Below are positions 33,001 to 46,589 of a stretch of DNA of 64,000 nt, in pieces. The notes beneath the pieces were generated by a model. The model had not been told where the DNA came from. It saw only the letters and a program-made list of their open reading frames with translations, and made no database searches. Numbering within the stretch: position 1 is the first letter of the stretch; the number at the start of each line of letters is the position of its first letter. The position numbers and the translations under genes are program-made. Origin of the DNA: Dama dama (Eukaryota; Chordata; Mammalia; Artiodactyla; Cervidae); the NCBI RefSeq assembly GCF_033118175.1, contig NC_083701.1, forward strand, positions 72,602,001-72,666,000, given 5' to 3'.

Positions 33001-34745
33001 AAATCCCCTTCTAAGGATAACATATTGTATTATTTTACCTCCCACTACTTCAAAGAATAAGAGGTCCTTTATTTTCCTTGTTTTGGCTTTATCTCTTCAT
33101 AGCATTACTAATTTCCCCTTTGTCCTATTTATCTATACAGTGAGATAAATAATTATTTATTAAATCTTCCATGTAAAAAGTGTCAGGTTTTTATGATCTT
33201 CCATATCTCTTCATACTGAATCATAGATGTAATAGTATATATTGAAGATTTAGTTTCTTCTCAATATGAAAGTGTCTCCATTCCTCAGATAATTATCATA
33301 TTGTTCTATAAAACATTTCTTGGTTCCATTTGATTTTTTTTTGCTGTTGTTACTAACACATTATTACCATAATGCAGGGTCTAATGCCAACAAACTGTTT
33401 ACTTTGGGGAACACTGTAAATCAATCTTGGTAGAAAAAATAAAATTAACATAAAAATACATAATTTTTAGAGCTTTCATGAAAGCACCAGTGTTAACCAG
33501 CGTTAACCAACGTCTCTTTTCTCTCCATGCTGAGTTTATAAAATGTATTTGCAGATACTGATAAGACCTGCAGAAAGAACCTAGAGGAGTTGGATACGTG
33601 TGTTTTGGCATCTGAATGACTAGCGGGCATCTTTGGTTCTTGGGGAGCTTATTCAGTCTTTCCAGGCCTCAGTTTCCACTCTCATTTTTTTTTTTTTTTT
33701 TTTTTTTTGATGTGGAGGTTAAATAACCTCAATGAAGAGTCTAAACCTTCAGTCAAGGATAGATATACCTGAAGCCTTTGGAGTTTAAGCATCGGGGTGT
33801 TTTACTTAGAAGTGCCCAATCCCCTGAAATAAGGGCATTCTGCATATGACTTCTCACATCCAGCAATGTTGAATTGACCATGATTATACTATTTATGGAA
33901 TGCTGTATATGTTTTCTTTAAAAAGGCTCCCATATTTTATAAAGTAATTGTTTCAGTAAGCATTGCTGTTATTTACGATTAGAAAGCTCATCCAAGATAA
34001 AATGATGTGTTAGGTTGTCTTCCTCCTGTTCCCCACCTTGCTCCCTTCCTTCTGGTGTAGATCTTGATGGACTAATTTGACAGTCCTGACAGAGTAAGCT
34101 CCATCACAGGCCATGAGACTCAGCTTTTCCACTTTGGTCTCAAGCAACATGGATTCTGAGAAGAACAGCAATGGCATTTTTATAATCAGGAAGATACTGA
34201 GAGTACTCAACTTCAGATTTTGATTATGGCATGGTTTCAACTCTGCAAAGACAATTGAACCAATTCGGCCAGTTCTTCTTTTCCTAACCAAGATTCCTTA
34301 ACTTTCTCCTTGAATGACAAATGAAGAGTTGAAATTGGTAAACGAATTGACCTGAATTTATGTTTTACAAGAACTTTCAACAGCCCTCCCTTACCCCCCA
34401 AGTTAAGGAGGAAAACAGTTCCTCAAGTTTTCTATGTTCATACACAGAATAATTTAAAATAAGTAAATGCAGATCTTTTAGTGTCTAATTTGAGCTAGAG
34501 GAACTAAAAGAGGCCACACTAGATTTTGAAATTATGACAGCACCCTTTAAAAAATTAAAAACAACAACAAAAAAGGAAGGAAACAATCATTATGATATAA
34601 TCATGGCTATTTTGCTTTAGAATGTATTTAAATTTATTAATAAATATCACATGATCACATGGGGTTGCTCTTTTATTACTGACCTCACATGTAATTAGAA
34701 GACAAAACCCTCACCTATTCCAGAAAATATACAACTTTCTCTGTT
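30036..34745. other. repeat-poor unique sequence, part 1
   Basis: No young BovB or Bov-tA insertion in about 4.7 kb. A T-homopolymer lies at 33686-33708 and a small (CCAA)n at 32186-32197. Open frames here are short and on both strands, and none carries splice or domain signals. Stretches 31200-31430 and 32640-33000 look like ordinary single-copy DNA. Confidence 0.5.
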
Positions 34746-34749
34746 GCAA

Positions 34750-34937
34750 GAGTAAGGATCATAATCCCTCTGCTTACTAGCCACGTAATGTAACATTACT
34801 TAAAAACTACGCAGACTCCATTCTGAAAAACAGTAATGATAGCATTACTTATACTCTAGACATTTTAAAAGAATATTAAATGGGATAATACATGAAAAAG
34901 CTTAGTTCAGTGCCTGGCATGATAGAGAAAATTATTA
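34750..34937 (+). mobile_element. MIR SINE fragment
   Basis: Sense MIR 3' half: 'AATGGGATAATACATG' then 'AGCTTAGTTCAGTGCCTGGCATGATAG' at 34878-34924. Confidence 0.6.
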
Positions 34938-34973
34938 ATAAATAAATAAATAAATATATATATATATATATAA
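34938..34973. repeat. (AAAT)n(TA)n microsatellite
   Basis: AATA units change into an AT dinucleotide run, as often grows from the A-rich end of a SINE, here the MIR. Confidence 0.85.
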
Positions 34974-35181
34974 ATGACCCACAAATTATATATCAAAATA
35001 AAATATGAAATCATATATATGTAAAATCATGTATACATAAGTTTAATCTTGCTCCCTGTTGCATTGCATAACTCACTAGGAAATGTTCTAAGAGCCACAT
35101 ATTGTCATAACAGAATAAACGGTATACACATGGATGAAAATTTAGGAGTGCACTTCTGAAGAATTCTTGCAGAATGGTTTA

Positions 35182-35392
35182 AACGTGCTTAGTTGCTCAG
35201 CTGTGCCCTACTCTTTGCAACCTCATGGACTGTAGCCCTCCAGGCTCCTCTGTCCATGGGATTCTCCAGGCAAGAATACTGGTGTGGGTAGCCATTTCTT
35301 TCTCCAGGGGATCGTCCAGACCCAGGAATCAAAACCGCATCTCCCGCATTTCAGGTCGATTCTTTACCACTTGAACCACCAGGGAAGCCCAG
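35182..35392 (-). mobile_element. Bov-tA SINE
   Basis: Antisense SINE, the only recognised young insertion between 29.3 and 40.98 kb. A likely duplication TGGTTTA lies at 35175-35181 and 35393-35399. Confidence 0.93.
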
Positions 35393-35399
35393 TGGTTTA

Positions 35400-38300
35400 G
35401 ACAGCCATTGCAGATTTGGGGCTTTGGCTAAAAAAAATAAGAATCCACACTCTCATATTAGCATTTATCTGTAAGATCTATGCTCAGGTGACTGTTTAAA
35501 TGTATTGCATATTTTCACCAGTGATTTTATATACCACCTCTTTTCTTGCTTTGATCCAGCTGAAGGCATAATGAAGTGTTTTAGCCCCATCTGGTTTAGC
35601 TCTGGAATACTGAGAAATGTTTCTGCTGTTACCCATGTATGATGAAAATCAAAACTGTTTGTTAGTGATGTATTTATAATTACTTTGATGGAGGGTTGAG
35701 TTCAGAGCCAAATGTTTACTTTCATAAACTTCTGCTGTGGTCGTGCGGTGGCACTGTTCATCCCCACTCCCCCCTGGCTGAAGATCTATCATCAGCATTT
35801 AAGAATTCACCATCGGCGAAGGTGCTGACATGACTCTCTCTGTCTAAACAGGCCAGAAACCAAAGTTTAACTTGTCCCTGCAAACATTCAACGTTATAGA
35901 TAAAAGAACAGACCAGATTTATGATATAAATATTTGTGTCCCTGATTCCATAAAGACCCAATCATAGCATTAACCCAGCAAATTCCTTTGATGGAATGTT
36001 TATGAGTATTTTTAAACTCCAGCATTGATTAAATAAAACTTCCCTCTGGAAATACACAGAAAATTTCTTCAGAAGAAAAAATAAATACATAAAAGAGATT
36101 TTGCTTTAAAATAAACCTCAAGTATGAACAGTTTGAATAAGGGTCATTTCTATTGGACATTTTTAATGAAATTAACAGACAGTTAACCCATCTTTCATAA
36201 AGTATATTTTTAAGTCTAAAAAATTGTCTCCAATTTTCAGTCTAGCATTGCACATAAATCAATACAAAGTCAACACTTTGTAGTTAGATGAAAATGAAGC
36301 CGTATAAATATAAAGACAGACATTCAAGAATTGATGCAAAGTGTACTAGAATAAATCTCTTTTAGCTGTTCAGAGAGCCCCAAGGTAATGGCTTCCTCCC
36401 CAACCTGATCGTAATGTTCAGTCCAAAAGCTATTTCAGCTGAACCATAGGCCCTTATCTCAGCTTTCCAGATGGGCCCTATAGGTGCTTCTTTGACCTTA
36501 GAAAGGGTAATTGCTTAAGACTGGAGGGAGGGTGGTGCATGTGGCAACAAGAAGTTGAAAAGAATAATTTAACAAGGAAGAATAGGATCTGGATTTTAAT
36601 AATTCATAAGATTCTTTAACAGGCAAGATTTTAATTACATCTTTATCAGCTGTCCCTTTCAAATTTGAGCTCCTCACAACAATAAATAGTCTAACATTTT
36701 TAATGCTGACATACCGTGGACACTTTATTTGAAATGCATTTCAAGCTCTTTGTGCTAAAATTATGTGAGCCAAAATGGATCTTCAGATGCTGTGGGATAA
36801 CATGAAGACAGAAGCTTTTTTGGCAGTGGGTTTTTAATAAAAACAAATGATTGAATTAGATTTTCATGTCTATTCTATTAAACATTAAAAAAGACCTACA
36901 GAGCACAATTAAACAATTATGCTATGAATTAGATCACCTGTAATAGCCCTGTTAACTGATCTCTGTACAAACTCTGCTTCTCCAAAAATCTACATGGTAA
37001 ACATATTTAGTTAAAAATCTTCCATTTTGATTGTTACTCTGGAAACATAGATTGTATCTGAAATAAGTGTATGAGAATTACTTCACCTTCTTTTATCCAT
37101 AACTTGGAGAGAGACCTGCAATATTATTGGTGCTAACACCTTGAATTACATGTTGGGATTTTACAGTTGGGTCTGTGTTTTATTCACTTCTCTAATTTTA
37201 GTACTTCTCAGAGAATATGAGATATGATATATACACTCAATCAATATCTTTCACTGGATAACTAGAACTGAAATTCTTGTCTCAGACTTCCAAAATTATC
37301 CTAGATTTTTCCCCATTATGCCAAAACACTTGGAATGAAATCAATATACTGATTGGTCTACATGATATAAATTTATATAAATGCCAGCAAGGTAACTAAT
37401 TATTTCAGCATTACTAGATGCTTTGGGGAAGGAGTCTGAAATTAGATCTTTTCTCTTTCCCGGTTGTGCATATGAGTGGGTGAGAATATGAGCACTGGGT
37501 TTTTCGTGGTGTAACCAAACAAGCATGAATTAATGTCTCAGTATTGTTTCTTTTCTTTCACTTTGTGACTTCTTAGTCCTTTTATGTTTATAATTAAAAG
37601 TCACCTGCCTGGTGCGTTTTCTACAAGTCACCAGACAGGGTTTGTGGGTATGTGTAAGAAATTGTATATTTTAGGAGTATTTTGATGAGAAGAGATAGAA
37701 ATCTCAGTTCAAATTGTCTAGAACAATATCATCATCATCATTATTCATCTCACTGAAGAAAAAGACCAGAATTAAGGCAGGCTATTGCCCCGGTCTAACC
37801 TGCAGTTTATTAATAACACTGAGAATCCTGCTTTTCCTCCTGTCTCTACTCTGTCACCCTTAAGTATTTGCCCTTCATATTCCTTCTTCTAAGAGTTACA
37901 AAATAGCTGCAACAGTTATAGATAACATTTCCCAGGACAGCAATCTCCAAAGAAGAAGAGAGTTTTTCTTTTAGATTTTTTTGGAAGATAAAGAAATGTA
38001 CTTTCAAAGACCCCAGGAAGAATTATCCTCTCACACTGCTGGCCACAGTTAGAGTCCACACCCAGTTCTAAGCCAGCCACAGGTAAAGGGAAACGGAGCC
38101 GGAATGAGGGTTTAGATGGATTAGGATCTCTTCTCTGGCTTTGGGAACTGCCAGTCCCATGAAACCACAGCTCCATGAAGAGTGGATGGTGATAGAATGC
38201 TGAAATAAAAAATGATTTGTAAGCAAAATGTGATGCTGATAAAAAGACATAGATACTTTCAACTCTTTTTAATGAAAAATTTCTTCAATTCACTCATTTG

Positions 38301-40983
38301 CTTAGACTCATTTCTACATCTATATCCTGTGATAAAAATCAGTTAAGCCTTTGAAAAATTTAATTATAACTAATAGTAATCTCTATTTGAAAATATTACA
38401 GTTACAGGTATTGTAAAGTTTTGTCTTCTTTCGAGCACTTGGTTAAAATTTTGCATTTGTCTTAAGAATTTGCTTTAACCCCATCTAAATCTTGAATTCC
38501 ATCTCCCTTCAGTTACTTTTATTACTCACTTAGTGTTATCTAACACCTCAATCTATATTCCTCTAGAAGGCTGATAATATTATATTAACTGAACAAAGAT
38601 GTTTCATTATTAAAACTAAACATAAGATTGTTTTTTAAAATGTCAGGAAAGTGGATAAGGGGTTATTAATTTTAATAATGTTTTATTTTTAAAAGATTGT
38701 ATCTGTTATAAAACAAAATAATTGGACATCTCCAAACTAACAGCTTGTGCTTCGTTTGATAGCTTACGTTTTTGACAGCTTACTTTCTTCGTGATCAAGT
38801 GTATCTTGTAATGTCATGGGATAATGTATATTTCAAGTTTGCATCATTGCAATGTATCCACCTTTCATTGTTTTCCACCAAAGGCAATAAACGGATAACT
38901 GAGCCCTTTAGAGACTCACAGCTAAAGCTAAGACAGTCAGTGCCGCGTTGATAGAGTTCTGCTCCCTCAAAGGACCTCAGAACACAAACAAATCAAAAAA
39001 AGGGATAAATAAAAAGCATAAAATGTAACTTATTAGACACCATTAGTATGAGTAGTGGCATATTCTCATTTAGCTTGGGTTCTGGGATTTGTATTATGCA
39101 AATTGAAAGACGTCCTTAAGGTTATGCCCAGTTTGCTCAGGTAACAACACTTGAAATTCTATGCACAGTCATATTGTTACTCTTGAAATGTTAATGCAGG
39201 AGAGATGTAAAGCAGTTTCTTATGATTTATAGCAATGAAACATGCTTTTCCAGAATAAGCAGACTAAATGGAAAACAGAAGAAAAAAATCACATTATTAT
39301 TAAAAGTCAAATGTTATTTGATACTTATTTTAAAAAAATTAGAGTGTAGTTAAGGAGAGATTCAGTTCATTATTGCTGAAATAATTGCCTTGACTGCTTA
39401 TACTAAGTGAAGAGCTAGAGGGAACATGATGCCTTATATGCAAACATGTGACTGTGTCTCAGTAACTGGCCCCAGAAGGCCTCTTGTTCTGCCCATACGG
39501 AGACCGAGTCCCTGAGCACTTTCGTTGCATTTGCAGTAGACCTGTCTCTGGTACTGACACAACAGTGATGTGCAAGGTAGGCGGGGGATACAAACCCCCA
39601 CCAGATTTTCTGGGGCTTCTCTGTGTCTTGCATTCAGCGGAAGGAGCATTTGGGGCAGAGCCATTTCTAGCATCGCATGATGCAATCACTACTGCTATTT
39701 AGTGCTGTTGGAGGAGAGCTGGTGTCAGACCCCGAGGGTGAAGTGAAAGTAATTACTTCCCTGCAAAACTGTGTACTTTTGCCCTCAAATAATGATATCT
39801 TCTCTACCCTTCTTTTCTGTTGGAAGGCAGATATTTCACAGTCATTTCCTTTTCATTCATTTGATAATAATGAGTACTTGAAATAAGATTTTCAAGTATG
39901 GCAACAAAGCCAACATATATTTTCTTTCAGATTTCTCACTCCTGCTGACTGATTCATAGAGACTGAACCTTGATGGAAGCACTGTTTTCTCTTTGCTCCT
40001 TTCCTGAAAGCTCCTCTATGGAAAATTTTCTTTTGCCTTTTTACTTCTCTGCCTCATCTTGGTAGATGTGAGACACTAGAAAAATAGACACTTGGAGAAT
40101 AGTAGGAGAATAGTGACTCATTGTAATTGCAGAAAGTCTTAAGAAAGAAAAAATAAGTGCACTAATAAATCTAAATTTTCTTACAACAAACAGACCTATT
40201 GTTTCTATACTCATTTTTGATTTTAGAAGCACAGAAGGGAAAATATTCACAAAAGATGTGGACCTATTCACAAAAGAATAAAAAACAATGATAAAACATG
40301 CTTTAAAAATAACAATAAAAGAATAAAGATAAAATGGATTCAACGCAAAGCCACATCAAAACATTCCAAATGATGAAGAGAATCAATGTACATTTTTTGA
40401 AGTAATTGAAGTCTGTGATGCTTTTGTCAATTATCTTGACACTGAGTATAAAAATGTGATTCTAGATTATTTGAATAATTGACTTTGTTCTCCAATTTTC
40501 TTTGAAGTCATGATTATAGATGAAACTGAGGCATGGATCAAGTGTTAGATCCATTTTAATGAAAGGAAAATAACTATACTCATGCATAAAATTGTCTCAC
40601 ATGACCAAAATAGAACTCAAAGGGACAAAAGAAAGAGTAAAACTGCAAATTTTGCCTGAAAAGGGGCACTGTAATAGTGTTATGTTTTTTCTGTATCTAT
40701 TCTTCCACCTTCTAGCTTTTGCCATCCACACTTCTAACTCCAAATGCAGTGGATACATGAAATGATCTTTGGGTGGAACTACAAGCAAAATATTTACAAC
40801 CAAACCATTTAGAATGAAATGGATTAAAAAATATCTCCAGCATTGCAATATTTTTTCTCTTGCCTTACCCCCAAACAGAAAATGTGAGTTCTATTTGAGA
40901 ATAAAGAAAATATTGCCCTTATTTTCAGTAGTATCCATAATTTGAGTAAATTTTCTCTATACATTGCTGTGTAGAGACAATAC
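35400..40983. other. repeat-poor unique sequence, part 2
   Basis: No recognised transposon in about 5.6 kb. A locally GC-richer block lies at 39470-39740, with overlapping frames on both strands and no splice context I trust. The 36600-37000 stretch is AT-rich with homeodomain-type TAAT cores, of the kind often seen in conserved regulatory DNA. That is only a suggestion without an alignment. Confidence 0.45.
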
Positions 40984-42483
40984 AGTTCAGTTCAGTTCAG
41001 TCGCTCAGTCGTGTCTGACTCTTTGCGACCCCATGAACTGCAGCACGCCAGGCCTCACTGTCCATCACCAACTCCGGGAGTCGGTGATGCCATCCAAGCA
41101 TCTCACCCTCTGTCATCCCTTCTCCTCCTGCCCTCAATCTTTCCCGGCATCAAGGTCTTTTCCAATGAGTCAGCTCTTCGCATCAGGTAGCCAAAGTACT
41201 GGAGTTTCAGCTTCAACATAGTCCTTCCAATGAACACCCAGGACTGATCTCCCATAGGATGGACTGGTTGGATCTCCTTGCTGTCCAAGGGACTATCAAG
41301 AGTCTTCTCCAACACCATAGTTCAAAAGCATCAATTCTTCGGTGCTCAGCTTTCTTTATAGTCCAACTCTCATATCCATACATGACCACTGGAAAAACCA
41401 TAGCCTTGACCAGATGGACCTTTGTTGGCAAAGTAATGTCTCTGCTTTTTAAAGTGCTGTCTATGTTGGTCATAGCTTTCCTTCCAAGGAGTAAGCGTCT
41501 TTTAATTTCATGGCTGCAATCACCATCCACAGTGATTTTGGAGCTCCCCAAAATAAAGTCTGCCACTGTTTCCACTGTTTCTCCATCTATTTGCCATGAA
41601 GTGATGGGACCAGATGCCATGATCTTAATTTTCTGCATGCTGAGCTTTAAGCCAACTTTTTCACTCTCCTCTTTCACTTTCATCAAGAGGCTCTTTAGTT
41701 CTTCTTCACTTTCTGCCATAAGGGTGGTATCATCTGCATATCTGAAGTTGTTGATATTTCTCCCGGCAATCTTGATTCCAACTTGTGCTTCCTCCAGCCC
41801 AGCGTTTCTCGTGATGCACTCTGCATATCAGTTAAATAAGCAGGGTGACAATATACAGCCTTGACGTACTCCTTTTCCTATTTGGAACCAGTCTGTTGTT
41901 CCATGTCCAGTTCTAACTGTTGCTTCCTGACCTGCATACAGGTTTCTCAGGAGGCAGGTCAAATTGTCTGGTATTCCCATTTCTTTCAGAATTTTCCACA
42001 GTTTATTGTGATCCACACAGTCAAAGGCTTTGGTGTAGTCAATAAAGCAGAAATAGATGTTTTTTCTGGAACTCTCTTGCTTTTTCGATGATCCAGTGGA
42101 TATTGGCAATTTGATCTCTGGTTCCTCTGCCTTTTCTAAAAGCAGCTCGAACATTTGGAAGTTCACAGTTCATGTATTGCTGAAGCCTGGGTTGGAGAAT
42201 TTTGAGCATTACTTTACTAGTGTGTGAGATGAGTGCAATTGTGAGGTAGTTTGAGCATTCTTTGGGATTGTCTTTCTCTGGGATTAGAATGAAAACTGAC
42301 CTTTTCCAGTCCTGTGGCCATGTTGAGTTTTCCAAATTTGCTGACATATTGAGTGCAGCACTTTCACAGGATCATCTTTTAGGATTTGAAATAGCTCAAC
42401 TGGAATTCCATCACCTCCACTAGCTTTGCTCGTAGTGATGCTTCCTAAGGCCCAGCTGACGTCACACTCCAGGAGGTCTGGCT
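40984..42483 (-). mobile_element. BovB LINE, 1.5-kb 3' fragment
   Basis: Antisense BovB with three TTCAG units at 40984-41000, extending upstream through the RT domain into the linker ('VELFQ' region near 42400). 5' truncation is near 42483, just at the SINE target site. A short deletion removes about 25 bases near 41077 (the 'TTTACTCAAACTCATG' phrase of other copies). Confidence 0.93.
41213..42347 (-). pseudogene. BovB reverse-transcriptase remnant with few lesions
   Basis: Minus strand, in order: 'NLTIALISHTSKVMLKILQ'-type N-terminal RT block (42347-42039); motif A 'FIDYTKAFDCVDHNKLW' and motif B 'GKGVRQGCILSPCLFN' in frame 42166-41828; then a TGA at 41828-41830 replacing the usual TTA leucine. 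The same frame continues through the YADD motif to 41213, where a lost base (ACATAGTCC for ACATCAGTCC, about 41218) shifts it. The visible damage is therefore one frameshift before motif A, one nonsense codon between motifs B and C, and one frameshift in the C-terminal part. Confidence 0.82.
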
Positions 42484-42495
42484 CCCTATTAGTTA

Positions 42496-42704
42496 CGCTT
42501 ATGCTCAGTTGTTTCAGTCGTGTCTGACTGTGACCCTATGGACTAAAGCTTGCCAGGTTCCTCTGTCCGTGGGATTCTCCAGGCAAGAATACTGGATGTC
42601 CATGTCCCCCTCCAAGAGATCTTCCCTAGCTAGGGACTGAACCTGTGTCTCTTGTGTCTCCTGTGTTGGCAGGCAGTTCTTTGCCACTAATACCACCTGG
42701 GAGC
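42496..42704 (-). mobile_element. Bov-tA SINE at a BovB edge
   Basis: Antisense SINE with a 12-bp perfect target duplication CCCTATTAGTTA at 42484-42495 and 42705-42716. Confidence 0.95.
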
Positions 42705-42716
42705 CCCTATTAGTTA

Positions 42717-43715
42717 GTAAAGCTAGTGGAAATGATTGCCCAAACCCTCAGTAAAGTTGCTTAAACATTTCCGTAAATTTCACTCAAATTTTAGTATTTG
42801 AGAGAGTCCCATAAATGCCACCTCTCTGTCTTGCCGAAGTTCTGAATCAAATATGAGACATGCAAAATAGTCATTAGGTAAAAAAAGACAAATGTTTTCT
42901 TTACTCCTTATTAAGACTGGATAACAGAACACAGCTAAGTGTGATGACTAGACTAGGTTTACTAATGCGTTGTTTCCCACTGTTGATGTTGGAATTACCT
43001 ACCTAAAAAGGAATTTGAATTTGTAGTAGCTTAACCTAGTCTATTTTCCACTGGTTGATGTGGACAGGAAAGGAACGAGAATAATCTCCTAAGGCTTAAG
43101 CCATTAAGTCATTAAGAGATTATTTCATCCAAATGAAGAAATGCATCAGTGGTGGTTCCTTATTCCATCTATTTTTTGGAAGATGGTGCAGGAGTGTGCA
43201 CGGAACACCATACATCATGAAAACTGGGGAGTAGTGCTCAACAAATTTCTAGTAACTTTGTTGAGATATTATAAGAAAGGAACAAGCTCATGTCTAAGCT
43301 GGTATATTTAAAAACAGAGAGACAAGAGGAAAATAAACATGTAAATTTTTAAGGGACATGTTTGCCTGAAACACAGAATGTGCAATTGTTAAGGACTGTA
43401 CATCTTACTTAACTGCAGAAGATAGATTCTTTATCAGATCCTAAATTTCATAGTAAAATAGGAAATATTAGGGTCTTGGATTAGGAAAGGAGACATAGAG
43501 AAACTTCTTCATGAATCAGGGGAATCAATTTCCATTTGCAAAGTGCTTTCTGTTACCTGAGAGAATATGAAGTGGTATATAAATATTTAATGCATATTTT
43601 TCATTTTGTTTATATTGTTAAGTGTTTTCAGGATTTCTCTAGTGGCATTATTGCCCACTAGTTGCAGAATTTATTAGAAGTAAGATCCTGGAATTGCCCA
43701 AGATTAATATACTTT
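42717..43715. other. unique sequence
   Basis: No supported feature. Confidence 0.5.
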
Positions 43716-43792
43716 GTTGTTCAGTTGCCAAGTCACATCCCACTCTTTGCAGCCCCAGGGACTGCAGCACATCAGGCTTCCCTGTCCCTCAT
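43716..43792 (-). mobile_element. BovB/BovA 3'-terminal scrap
   Basis: About 75 bp of the shared BovB/SINE 3' sequence in antisense (TTGTTCAGTTGCCAAGTCAC... through CTTCCCTGTCCCTCATCC). Too short to tell BovB from SINE with certainty. Confidence 0.75.
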
Positions 43793-44567
43793 CCATACTA
43801 TTGAATAGTATAAAATAAACTTAAATAAGACAAAATGAATGTCAGAAAATCTGGGATATCAAATCACTGATTCACAAGGATTTAAACTTGGAATGAGTTT
43901 GGGATATCTCGCTTTGGAAAAGTGATGCACTCTGCATAATGCTGGGTGAGAGTATTTTTGGAAATGTCGTAGAACGAGTTTGTACCAGTTTGTATGTACA
44001 TGTGTGTTTGCTGGGAAGTCAAGCATTGGACTAGAGTAGATTAGTCCTATTAATTTTTGTTTTCTATCAATCTCATCTTCTAAAACAACAAAACCCCCTC
44101 TTCAGTAAATTGTGCCTTCCCTCACTGTATTCTCAGAATTCTTTTGCCTTTTTGGCCATAGAAGGTTGTTTTTGAAAGAGTGACTTGAAACAGACTGAGC
44201 TATTGAGACTATCCTCTAATCTCCAAGCTTTAGTTGATGAATCCTTTAACCTATCCTTGCAAAATCTGCTTTGACTTCAAAATTCTTTAAAGTTTGATTA
44301 CGATCTAGACTGTAGCTTAATTTTAATCTACTTTTCTATTGAAGAATCATTTGCTAGAACAAAAAATACTTCTGTATTACCAGAAACATTTGTTTGAAGA
44401 CTTGTTTTGGCCAGGATTTTTCATTCTTCTATTGCGGCTTTATAGAGAAAACATGTGACAAAAATGTGGATCTTAAAGTGACAACAGATATCCAACATCT
44501 GGTCTCTCAATAATTCATTGATATAGTATGAGTGCTCCCACCAAATTGTCAACACTGAAATTATTCT
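43793..44567. other. unique AT-rich sequence
   Basis: No supported feature. Confidence 0.45.
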
Positions 44568-45208
44568 GAGGCAGGAGATGGATGGGCCCCTGGGCTGAGT
44601 ATCAGGAGTTTGTTCCCTGTAGACCAACACACTGAGATGAAGATAGTAGATGCAAGAGAGGAGCCCTGCCCAGATAAGATATAGGGGCCACATTATCCTC
44701 ATCCTTGACTCAAGGAGAACTTCCCGACTACATGTGAGCAGAAAGGCTCCTTGGAGGTCAAAAAGGGAGGAGGCGCCAACCTACCTACTGAAGTGCAGCT
44801 TACCTACAGTAAGTGATGCCAACCTGCCCTACCCATTCTTCACCAGAACCCATCCTGACCAAGTGATGTACATGCACACCCGGAGGACCCTTAGATAAAC
44901 CATGTATGGGCTCAGAACCAGGCAAAGCAAGATGACCAACTAAAGGAGACCGGGAAGAAATGCCCCATATGAGTGACTCAAACTACCACAAGAGTGTCCC
45001 TCTCTCTCTGAGCCCGCCCATATGTCTATCCACATGTGTCCTTTTCCTCTTAATAAATACTTGACTTTTTCACTCCTTTTATCTCTATGTAAAATTTATT
45101 TCTGCAGAGCTGACAGGCCAGGGCCTTCTCACTGGACACTGGTCCCAAGAGGTCTAATTGTTAGGATCTAGCACTCTCATTGCGATGGCCTAACTGAAGT
45201 CTCTGGCA
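44568..45208 (+). mobile_element. LTR-like element (endogenous retrovirus)
   Basis: A GC-richer block beginning TGAGGCAGGAG and reaching an AATAAA signal at 45052-45057 with a T-rich stretch after it. It ends near TCTCTGGCA. A pyrimidine-rich leader (45001-45050) before the signal fits an LTR R region. Ends are estimates; no target duplication or internal region was confirmed. Confidence 0.5.
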
Positions 45209-46055
45209 CGGACCTGAAATCCTGTTTTAAGCTGCTGCAGGCCAAGGCAAACAGAGATCAATCCAAAGTATGATGATAGGTTTGATATTTCAAGAAGTGT
45301 ACTACAAGAACAATTTTAAGATGAGGTTAGAAAGCAAAATAACTCATTTGTTTCTGCACAAAGAATGACTTTAAAAAAGTAAATGTACTTTAAAAATTAA
45401 GAAAATTTTAGATCATCATAAACTAACAGGCTACTAAAGAAGAAGTACTAAATTCAGAATGCTGTTATTATTCTTATTCAGTACAAAAATGAAACAAAAG
45501 CACACATTTAGAAAACAGTGAGTTTTTGGTTTGCTTTGAATTTAATAAAGGGCTTGAATATAATTATCAGTGCATTACCAGTTGTTTAAAGAAAGAAAAG
45601 CATGAAAATTTTGAAACATACTGAAGATCTGCAAAATTTTCAATAAAGTTTAAAAAAATGAATAATTCAATGTAAAGATACTGGTATTTTAAAATGACCA
45701 ATGTAGTTTGATGAATAGGAAGAAAAATTCCCAATTAAACTAAATATATTTAAATATGGCATTAAACAAGTAAAGGGCTTTTTTTTTTCCTTGAAATATT
45801 AGTAAGCAGAATGGAAATAATTGGCCATATCATCACTGATTTATATGTATATCTTGGATTTTCTGGCAATGTAAACAGCTCTAGGATTTTGTTGCCTAAA
45901 CTATAAGAACATTGGCATTTATGAACTCTGTATTATTTGCCATTCATAATTAACTGAATTTAAAACCAGTTATTTTAAATTTCAAAAATTTGAATATATA
46001 TATTCTAATAGAATTAATTATAACTAACATTTATTGTTTTACTCAATAAATCATT
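45209..46055. other. unique AT-rich sequence
   Basis: No supported feature. Confidence 0.5.
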
Positions 46056-46063
46056 ATGCTTTA

Positions 46064-46589
46064 CTCTTTTAGGACCAACCTAGACAGCATGTTAAAAAGC
46101 AGAGACATCACTTTGCCAACAAAGGTCTGTCTAGTCAAGGCTATGGTTTTTCCAGTGGTTATGTATGGATGTGAGAGTTGGACTGTGAGGAAAGCTGAGT
46201 GCCAAAGAATTGATGCTTTTGAACTGTGGTGTTGGAGAAGACTCTTGAGAGTCCCTTGGACTGCAAGGAGATCCAACCAGTCCATCCTGAAGGAAATCAG
46301 TGCTGGATATTCATTGGAAGGATCAATGCTGAAGCTGAAACTCCAATACTTTGGCCACCTGATGTGAAGAGCTGGCTCATTTGAAAAGACCCTGATGCTG
46401 GGAAAAATTGAAGGTGGGAAGAGAAGGGGACAACAGAGGATGAGATGCTTGGATGGCATCACCGACTTGATGGACATGAATTTGAGTAAACTCTGAGAGT
46501 TGGTGATGGACAGGGAGGCATGGCGTGCTGCAGTCCGTGGGGTCACAAAGAGTCAGACATGACTGAGCGACTGAACAGAACTGAATTGA
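46064..46589 (+). mobile_element. BovB LINE 3' fragment
   Basis: Sense BovB (from GACCAACCTAGACAGC at about 46073) to its CTGAA-type terminus. A duplication ATGCTTTA at 46056-46063 and 46590-46597 brackets it. Nine bases at the 5' junction (46064-46072) are not BovB. The frame is open for 103 codons (46056-46367), then a stop follows the 'FGHLM' motif. Confidence 0.9.

Noticed and set aside
39434..39702. Overlapping open frames on both strands in a GC-richer patch
   Set aside because: Considered as an exon (TTTGCAG acceptor near 39536, GTAGGC donor near 39578), but the enclosed piece would be about 45 bp and both strands are open equally, which fits composition alone.
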